From positions 868,001-932,000 of the forward strand of contig JADJRO010000001.1 in assembly GCA_016712145.1 (NCBI GenBank): 64,000 nucleotides of DNA. Direction: 5' to 3'. This DNA comes from Saprospiraceae bacterium (GTDB lineage: Bacteria; Bacteroidota; Bacteroidia; Chitinophagales; Saprospiraceae). The position numbers and the translations under genes are program-made. The first letter of the stretch is position 1. Each line of letters starts with the position of its first letter. The notes beneath the pieces were generated by a model, which saw only the letters and a program-made list of their open reading frames with translations, was not told where the DNA came from and ran no database searches. Positions 55,801-61,631 of the stretch are shown piece by piece.

Positions 55801-56325
55801 ATGAATTCGTTGATGAAGCATTTCGTTCTTTTGTTTTTTATTGGAATTGTTCCGATCAACCTCCTGATAAGTCAGTCGCAATACAAAGTTTATTTCTTTT
55901 TATTAGAAGATTGCAAAATTAGCCAGGCCTATATTTCTGAAATCAAGCGTATTGAAAAAGAATTTGCCAATGACTCTATCCGTTTTGTAGCGCTATTTCC
56001 AAATGCTACTTCAACCGAACAAAGCGTACTAACTTTTAATAAAAGATACAAATTGCCCATGCTATGTAAACAAGATGTGCAGCGCATGGTCGCAGACCAA
56101 TATCAAATTTCCGTTTTGCCCGAAGTGGTCGTCATCAATGAAACGCAACATCAAAAACTTTATCAGGGACGCATTGATAATTTATTTGTAGCCATTGGCA
56201 AACGCAGAAAAAAAGCAACAACATTCGATTTAAAAGAAGTGCTTAAAGGCATTGTAAGTGGCCAGCAACTCCCCTATCGAAAAACAGCTGCAATTGGTTG
56301 TTTTTTAAGTCATTGGGATAATTAA
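55801..56325 (+). CDS. Exported redoxin-like protein without a CxxC
   Basis: 174 residues. Signal peptide (1-24), then a thioredoxin-like fold: KVYFFLLEDCKISQAYISEIKRIEKEF, FVALFPNATS, YQISVLPEVVVINE (cis-Pro region). The position of the thioredoxin CxxC reads EDCKIS, so only one Cys remains and a classical disulfide exchange is unlikely. It precedes the cytochrome c/copper protein gene by 55 bp, so it may help mature or supply that protein, as redoxin/cytochrome gene pairs suggest (inference). Confidence 0.65.
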   Translation: MNSLMKHFVLLFFIGIVPINLLISQSQYKVYFFLLEDCKISQAYISEIKRIEKEFANDSIRFVALFPNATSTEQSVLTFNKRYKLPMLCKQDVQRMVADQYQISVLPEVVVINETQHQKLYQGRIDNLFVAIGKRRKKATTFDLKEVLKGIVSGQQLPYRKTAAIGCFLSHWDN

Positions 56326-56380
56326 TAGCTTAATTTCAAGAAACTTTGTACTTTTATTATTCTTACTTTTAAATGCAATC

Positions 56381-57940
56381 ATGAAATACATTCTCGCACT
56401 CTGTTTTTTTTGTTCACTTTTTAGCGTATCCGCCCAGAATTATTCAGAAGATATTGCTCCACTCATCTACAAACACTGCAGCAATTGCCATCGTCCGGGT
56501 GAAATTGCACCCTTTGCATTGACCAATTACAATGAAGTGGCCAGTTGGGCATCCACGATTAAACACGTTACTGAAATAAAATACATGCCACCCTGGAAAC
56601 CGGATCCAAAATATCAACAATACCAATTGGAGAATTATCTCAGCGATGATGAGATAGCAACAATTGGAAATTGGGTATTAAAAGGAATGCCCCAGGGAGA
56701 TCCTGCAAAGGAACCTGCATTTCCAAATTATCCTAAAGGATCTCAAATCGGGACACCAGATTTAGCGATTTCATTTTCTCAATCCTATGTTCACAAAGGA
56801 AATGACAATGATGAATACCGCTATTTTGTATTGCCCACCAATTTAACTGAAGACAAAGAATTGATCGCATTGGAAATGCGACCTGGAAATAGTAAGATTG
56901 TACATCATACGTTATTTTGGGCTGATGAAACAGGGAAGGCACGAGCAGAAGATGCTAAGTCACCGGAATACGGATATACCGGAGGAGGTTCTTCTGTTTC
57001 CTTAGACAACCAACTGCCAGGATATGTACCTGGACAAAAGCCCAATGTATTTACCAGCGGCATGTCCCAAACTGTTAAAAAAGGATCCGACCTGGTTTTA
57101 CAAATGCATTATGCCCCAAGCAGCATTGATGAACCTGATAGTTCGACAGTCAATTTATTTTTTGCAAAAAAACCGGCGCCCCGTAAAGTTCAAAATAAAA
57201 TTATGTTGCCCTATGACTTAGTAAATGGGCCTTTTATTATACCAGCAAATCAGGTAAAAGAATTTCATGGTGTTTACAAGATTCCATTCAAAGTAAGTTT
57301 ACTGGGAATCTGGCCTCATTGCCATAAACTTGGAAAGAAATGGGAAGCCTACGCCAAACTTCCGGATGGATCACAAATCCCATTAATCAAAATTGAAGAT
57401 TGGGATTTTAATTGGCAAGGAGGCTATTATTTCAATAAATTAATCGTGTTGCCTGTCGGTTCCGAAATCCATGCCTTTGCTACATATGATAACACCACAA
57501 ATAATCCGGTCAATCCAAACGATCCACCCAAATCCATTACCTGGGGAGAAGGCACTTCAGATGAAATGTATTATTTGCCTTTAACCTATGTTATTTACCA
57601 ACCCGGAGATGAAAGCCTTGTTTTAAATTCATCGAAACCAGATTTAAACGAAACAGGAATCGAAAATATCGAAAGCAAACTCTATCCAATTTATCCAAAT
57701 CCAGTAAACACTCAAACGATCCTGGTTGGTTTTGTTTTAAATAAAGACCAGGATGTTGCTTTTAATTTGTGTACGCAAGATGGCAAACAAATCAGCAATT
57801 TACAAAGCAAACAAACGTATTTACAAGGCCAGCACAGCTTAAAATTCACAATCCCGGATAACATCCCAAATGGTACGTATTTAATAAAAATGAATACGAC
57901 AGAACGGGTTTGGACAGAGCGGATTATGGTGGTGGAATAG
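56381..57940 (+). CDS. Cytochrome c/copper type II monooxygenase-like protein with T9SS type A domain
   Basis: 519 residues. Signal peptide (1-18). A c-type heme motif CSNCH at about 33-37 with PPWKP as possible axial Met context (KYMPPWKP). The central part (about 120-420) carries HHTLFWAD, LVLQMHYAP and WPHCHKLGKKWEAYA, which resemble the copper ligand sites of the PHM/DBM monooxygenase fold. The C-terminal 85 residues (LYPIYPNPV ... NGTYLIKMNTTERVW) are a type A T9SS domain. Probably a surface redox enzyme; substrate unknown. Its TAG stop is the first base triplet of the heptanucleotide array. Confidence 0.75.
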   Translation: MKYILALCFFCSLFSVSAQNYSEDIAPLIYKHCSNCHRPGEIAPFALTNYNEVASWASTIKHVTEIKYMPPWKPDPKYQQYQLENYLSDDEIATIGNWVLKGMPQGDPAKEPAFPNYPKGSQIGTPDLAISFSQSYVHKGNDNDEYRYFVLPTNLTEDKELIALEMRPGNSKIVHHTLFWADETGKARAEDAKSPEYGYTGGGSSVSLDNQLPGYVPGQKPNVFTSGMSQTVKKGSDLVLQMHYAPSSIDEPDSSTVNLFFAKKPAPRKVQNKIMLPYDLVNGPFIIPANQVKEFHGVYKIPFKVSLLGIWPHCHKLGKKWEAYAKLPDGSQIPLIKIEDWDFNWQGGYYFNKLIVLPVGSEIHAFATYDNTTNNPVNPNDPPKSITWGEGTSDEMYYLPLTYVIYQPGDESLVLNSSKPDLNETGIENIESKLYPIYPNPVNTQTILVGFVLNKDQDVAFNLCTQDGKQISNLQSKQTYLQGQHSLKFTIPDNIPNGTYLIKMNTTERVWTERIMVVE

Positions 57941-57979
57941 AGGCTAGAGGCTAGAGACTAGAGGCTAGAGGCTAGAGGT
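57938..57979. repeat. Heptanucleotide array, left part (6 units)
   Basis: Six TAGAGGC/TAGAGAC-type units head to tail, beginning with the stop codon of the previous gene. The same array continues on the other side of the IS at 59236. Confidence 0.85.
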
Positions 57980-58009
57980 GGAATTGCTCAAAAAACCGGA
58001 CACAAAAAG

Positions 58010-58864
58010 CTAAACATCTAGTCTGTTAGTTAATAATTTATTTTTCTGTAAAGGACTCATAAAACCAATTGAACTGTGTTTTCTATGAGTATTATACCAT
58101 CTTTCGATATAATCAAATATGTGCTTTTTAGCTTCATAAATATCTTCAAATATCTGATTTTTAATGCATTCTGATTTAATAGTTTTAAAAAAACTTTCAG
58201 CTACTGCATTGTCCCAGCAGTTTGCCTTTCTGCTCATGCTTTGTTGTATGTTTTTATTTTTATTTAAAAGGTGCCTAAAAACCAAGCAACTATATTGAAT
58301 TCCACGATCGGAGTGAAAAATCAGCTTTTGCCTTATTCTATTTTTTTCCAGTGCTTTGTTCATAGCTATTACAATGGTATGTTCGGCATTTAATGTGTTG
58401 CTTAGATGCCAAGAAACTACCATTCGATCAGCCAAATCCAGGATGGCTGTTAAATAACACCATCCTTGTCTGGTAGCAATATAGGTGATGTCACTAACCC
58501 ATTTGTGATTAACCCTACTTGCATAAAATTCTCGATTGAGGATATTTTCACTGATTGGGTTGTCGTGATTAGAATCCGTTGTTACTACAAACTTTTTCTT
58601 AGGCTTTGCTACCAATCTAAGTTTGTTCATGATCCGTGCCACTGTGGATTTAGATGTTTTAATATGTTGATCTCTTAATTCCTCAACGATTCGTGGGCTT
58701 CCGTAGGAAGATTTGCTTTTGTAAAATATAGTCCTAATCTTGCTTTCTAATTCCGAACCTGAATCAGGTACTCGTTTAAGCCAAGCATAGTAGGAAGATC
58801 TACCCATTCCAAATATATTGCACATCTTTTCAACACTAACTCCCCATTTATTATCTCGAATCAT
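58010..58864 (-). CDS. IS3-family transposase OrfB (DDE integrase domain)
   Basis: 284 residues. N-terminal HTH_21-like part (SYYAWLKR ... SSYGSPRIVEELRDQ), then an rve integrase core with the DDE residues in VSDITYIATRQGW (Asp), FHSDRGIQYSC (Asp) and NAVAESFFKTIK (Glu), and WYNTHRKHSSIGFMSP at the end. Catalyses strand transfer of the IS. Its frame is open upstream through the orfA end to the A6G slippery run, so an OrfAB fusion can be made by -1 frameshifting. Start overlaps the orfA stop by 4 bp. Confidence 0.95.
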   Translation of the reverse strand: MIRDNKWGVSVEKMCNIFGMGRSSYYAWLKRVPDSGSELESKIRTIFYKSKSSYGSPRIVEELRDQHIKTSKSTVARIMNKLRLVAKPKKKFVVTTDSNHDNPISENILNREFYASRVNHKWVSDITYIATRQGWCYLTAILDLADRMVVSWHLSNTLNAEHTIVIAMNKALEKNRIRQKLIFHSDRGIQYSCLVFRHLLNKNKNIQQSMSRKANCWDNAVAESFFKTIKSECIKNQIFEDIYEAKKHIFDYIERWYNTHRKHSSIGFMSPLQKNKLLTNRLDV

Positions 58865-59178
58865 TTGATAGAGGTTGTGTCTCCCAAGGAAAAGATGTGG
58901 ATAGCCTTTTTTAAAATTTGGGTCTCTAATCGAGAATCCGCCAATTCCTTACGCAATCTCCTAAGTTCTTGTTCCTCTTGACTCAATGCCTCTTTTCCAT
59001 TTCCAGGAAAACTTAGTTTTTCACCTGATTTGAGGAATTCACGACGCCATCTACTAATCATATCAGGGTGAATTGATAGTTCTTCACCTAATTTATCAAT
59101 GTTATTGCATTCCAGGCTCCTATTTACAACTTCAAGTTTAAATTGCCTGTCGTATTTTCTTCGAGTTTTCATAATCAT
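58861..59178 (-). CDS. IS3-family OrfA (helix-turn-helix)
   Basis: 105 residues: HTH_Tnp_1 domain (RRKYDRQFKLEVVNRSLE ... SIHPDMISRWRREFL) and a leucine-zipper-like coiled coil (QEEQELRRLRKELADSRLETQILKKA). Binds the inverted repeats. Contains the slippery heptamer A-AAA-AAG in frame (58906-58912, codons TTA AAA AAG), as used by IS3-group elements for the -1 shift. Confidence 0.93.
   Translation of the reverse strand: MIMKTRRKYDRQFKLEVVNRSLECNNIDKLGEELSIHPDMISRWRREFLKSGEKLSFPGNGKEALSQEEQELRRLRKELADSRLETQILKKAIHIFSLGDTTSIK
58906..58912 (-). promoter_or_regulatory. Programmed -1 ribosomal frameshift site A-AAA-AAG
   Basis: The heptamer is in the OrfA frame (TTA AAA AAG GCT). Slipping back one base gives AAA AAA GGC TAT CCA CAT, which runs without a stop into OrfB, so the fused transposase is made from this site. 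Confidence 0.8.
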
Positions 59179-59235
59179 AAAAATAATGTTTTATGACTAG
59201 AGACTTAACTTTGTGTCCAGTTATTTGAGGACGTC

Positions 59236-59284
59236 CAGAGGCTAGAGACTAGAGACTAGAGACTAGAGGCTAGAGGCTAGAGGC
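59236..59284. repeat. Heptanucleotide array, right part (7 units)
   Basis: Seven units: one CAGAGGC, three TAGAGAC and three TAGAGGC. It matches the left part at 57938 in unit and phase type, so the IS seems to have landed in a once continuous array. Confidence 0.85.
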
Positions 59285-59302
59285 TAAAAAATGTTGTAAT
59301 CT

Positions 59303-59410
59303 TGCTATGCCCGATCGACTGATCCAAATATTGTCCTAAAAATTGAAATGAATCCTCAACCGGATCGGGCGGGGTTCTATGCTGCAATGGGAATGAAGTC
59401 TAAAGGCTAG
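59303..59410 (+). pseudogene. GNAT acetyltransferase C-terminal remnant
   Basis: A 35-codon frame, preceded by a stop and ended by TAG at 59408, reads DPNIVLKIEMNPQPDRAG then FYAAMGMK. This resembles the end of GNAT enzymes (NPxAxGFYxxMGF). No N-terminal part is visible upstream, where the heptanucleotide array and IS lie. Likely a fragment left by rearrangement; could be chance. Confidence 0.4.
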
Positions 59411-59563
59411 TGGCTGGAAGAAAGTTGAGAGTTGTTATTATGCTTCTTTGCGCCTTTGCGCCTTTGCGGCTCTGCGTGAAAAATTTATAGTTGAAAGTTG
59501 TTAGTGGATCGTTGATAGACTGAAAGGTGAATGGTTTTCATTTTTTTCGTTGACTTTTTAAAA
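59411..59563. other. Low-complexity intergenic stretch
   Basis: Contains TTTGCGCC repeated (59453-59466) followed by TTTGCGGCTCTGCGTG, a short degenerate repeat. No gene seen. Confidence 0.4.
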
Positions 59564-59640
59564 TAGATAAAGAATAGATGGAGAATGGATGGAGAATAGA
59601 TAAAGAATGGATAAAGAATGGATATAGTTAGGATATAGTT
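59564..59640. repeat. 11-bp minisatellite, seven units
   Basis: TAGATAAAGAA, TAGATGGAGAA, TGGATGGAGAA, TAGATAAAGAA, TGGATAAAGAA, TGGATATAGTT, AGGATATAGTT, head to tail without gaps. The region between it and the gene ending at 59907 shows no gene. Confidence 0.85.
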
Positions 59641-59906
59641 ATGGAGACTTTAGTATGCTTAGTCTATCCATCCGAAAATTGCCTAGAAAATAAAAGCCTA
59701 ATTTAACGCACCACAAGTATTCTATCAAATTTTGTCACCACACGATTTTTTTATTGGACTGGCGGTTTAGGTTGGCAGCCTGTTAAAATGCGATTCTGGA
59801 GGCCAAGAAGACGCCTGGAGGCTTGTTAATCAAATCTACAATGCTGCAATTTTATAATGGAATAACAGAATCAAAATAGATTATTGCATTTATTTAAATC
59901 CTATTA

Positions 59907-60416
59907 TCAATTTACAAGCAATGAAAATCCTGCAATTACGCGACCCTTTTGTGGATGATCTAAAATAATTCGAGCAAATTTCAAATGCTCCCCTGATTTC
60001 ATTGTGGATAATAGTCTCATCGTCTTATCAGAAAATTCTGAACCCTGGTTAAATACAGTCATGGGGGGATGCTTGTCTTTATATACCACAAGATTAAATG
60101 ATAAAATATTCCATTCCCCTTCCCAATTCCTTTGGAACATTCCATTGCAGCGAAATTCGATTTCAGTTAATTGTTTGATCAAGACTTCATCTGCGCTACA
60201 ATCTTGAGCAATAAATTTTGCTGGCAAAGATTCACAATTGACTGCATCTAAATAAATATCAATAACTTTAACGACCTTACTTTCGGTTAGCCCCGTTTCA
60301 AGATCAGTGACGGTAATTGAATCGATGCGATCATAAACACCGGATTTAAAATTTTGGCATATGCCTTGATTCATACTACCTATTAAAAAAATGCAGCATA
60401 CCAGGATCGCTTTCAT
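59907..60416 (-). CDS. Small secreted protein, possibly GldM C-terminal-domain-like
   Basis: 169 residues. Signal peptide (1-20, ends GICQ). The mature part is beta-rich with VNCESLPAKFIAQDCSADEVL, FNLVVYKDKHPPMTVFNQGSEFSDKTM and LKFARIILDHPQKGRVIAGFSLLVN. The order of a strand-plus-loop (FNLVVYK...), an FSDKT segment and a final repetitive strand resembles the GldM C-terminal fold, which makes up the shaft of the T9SS motor, but the similarity is weak and I cannot confirm it. Single gene without a clear promoter. Confidence 0.5.
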   Translation of the reverse strand: MKAILVCCIFLIGSMNQGICQNFKSGVYDRIDSITVTDLETGLTESKVVKVIDIYLDAVNCESLPAKFIAQDCSADEVLIKQLTEIEFRCNGMFQRNWEGEWNILSFNLVVYKDKHPPMTVFNQGSEFSDKTMRLLSTMKSGEHLKFARIILDHPQKGRVIAGFSLLVN

Positions 60417-60610
60417 AAGGATTTTAATTAATTACAAGACTAAGATCGTGATTTTTTCAATAGCAGCTGCATTTGAATCTCAAATACAAGAATTACTCCA
60501 GAACAAAGGTTATATAAATGCTTATGTTGTATTGCAAAATACTATAAATAAGAATACCTTCACCTGTTTAATAAAAACCTACCCTGGCAATACAAACAAA
60601 CTAAACAAAC

Positions 60611-61138
60611 ATGAAAAAAATAATTCTATTAACCTTAACAATCGCTACTTCCTTCTGCTTTGGTTTTGCATTTAAAACCATTTTAGTACAGCAGACGCCC
60701 GCAGCCAATGAACTTAAAAGAGTCACCGGAATTGGTGGCATTTTTTTTAAATGCAAAGACCCTAAAACTATAAGAGCCTGGTATCAAACACATCTTGGCC
60801 TCCAAACCAACCAATATGGCGCTGTGTTTGAATGGCGTCAGGGAGTGGACTCCAGTAAAAAAGGATTTTCACAATGGAGTCCGTTTAAAGAAACGACCAG
60901 CTATTTTGCACCTTCCGCCAAGGAGTTTATGATCAACTACCGGGTTGACAATTTAGTTGCACTTGTTGAAGAATTAAAAAAAGAAGGCGTCACGATAACA
61001 GATACCCTTGAATCCTATGACTATGGTAAATTTATTCACATCATGGATCCTGAAGGAAATAAAATTGAATTGTGGGAAGCAAATGATGAGGAATATGAAA
61101 AAATAGGAATTCAAATGGGTAGTAAAACGACTAAGTAA
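60611..61138 (+). CDS. Exported VOC (glyoxalase-fold) family protein
   Basis: 175 residues. A hydrophobic leader (about 2-20) with KKIILLTLTIATSFCFGFAF suggests export, unusual for this mostly cytoplasmic superfamily. The domain shows two beta-alpha-beta-beta-beta modules: ITGIGGIFFKCKDPKTIRAWYQTHLGL (about 38-64) and INYRVDNLVALVEELKK ... HIMDPEGNKIELWE (about 114-158). The last motif supplies the Glu metal ligand. The enzyme class (lyase, dioxygenase or resistance protein) is undetermined. Confidence 0.75.
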   Translation: MKKIILLTLTIATSFCFGFAFKTILVQQTPAANELKRVTGIGGIFFKCKDPKTIRAWYQTHLGLQTNQYGAVFEWRQGVDSSKKGFSQWSPFKETTSYFAPSAKEFMINYRVDNLVALVEELKKEGVTITDTLESYDYGKFIHIMDPEGNKIELWEANDEEYEKIGIQMGSKTTK

Positions 61139-61631
61139 TAATTCTAATCAATGACTTAAAATCTGTTTTTTCATTTGGTATTAATTCGTGTCTGCAGACA
61201 CGTAAAAAAACATTTGTGGAATATTCTACGGAAGAAGGCGCTCTTTTTAAACTCGAAGTCTTCAACATGCATTTTACTATACTTTGTTTTTAATTTCAAA
61301 CTCATTATAATAAACAACACCAATTAAAAACAAATTACATAATTTGATTTTAAAAGATGTCCGTTTGGCGCTGCTATTCAGATATCCTGGTTACATTTCT
61401 ATAAATACGTATTGATATTAAATTTTTATCTTCTTCCACCAAATCAAAACAATTATTTGAACCCAATTAAAAACAACTAGTTTTATACTAATACCCAAGT
61501 TACAATTTTATAGTTCTGTAATTCGTTTGAATTTAATTGCTTATTAAATAAACAGATTAAAATAAATAAAAAATACTTTCCCTCATACAGCATATTATCC
61601 CTAATTTGTATCTTGTTATCAGACATACCCT
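61139..61631. other. Long AT-rich intergenic region
   Basis: About 490 bp with no supportable gene. It holds a 16-nt perfect palindrome CGTGTCTGCAGACACG at 61187-61202, flanked by a T-rich stretch upstream and an A7 run downstream. Confidence 0.5.

Larger units (their letters stand above)
57987..59229 (-). mobile_element. IS3-family insertion sequence, about 1.24 kb
   Basis: Ends are imperfect inverted repeats: left 57987-58006 CTCAAAAAACCGGACACAAA, right 59210-59229 reading CTCAAATAACTGGACACAAA on the other strand, 18 of 20 identical. Between them lie orfA and orfB with a canonical frameshift site. It is flanked on both sides by the same TAGAGGC-type heptanucleotide array. I could not identify a clear target-site duplication, so the exact outer ends may be a few bases off. 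Both transposase frames are intact, so it may be active. Confidence 0.85.

Noticed and set aside
57938..59284. CRISPR-like heptanucleotide array
   Set aside because: Seven-base units with no spacers; a simple tandem repeat.
60391..60675. 94-residue plus-strand ORF ahead of the VOC gene
   Set aside because: Overlaps the start of the secreted protein gene on the other strand and the VOC start; no recognisable domain or promoter.
61187..61202. Palindrome CGTGTCTGCAGACACG as a terminator or operator
   Set aside because: The A-run lies downstream on the plus strand and no minus-strand gene reads into it. It remains an isolated palindrome.
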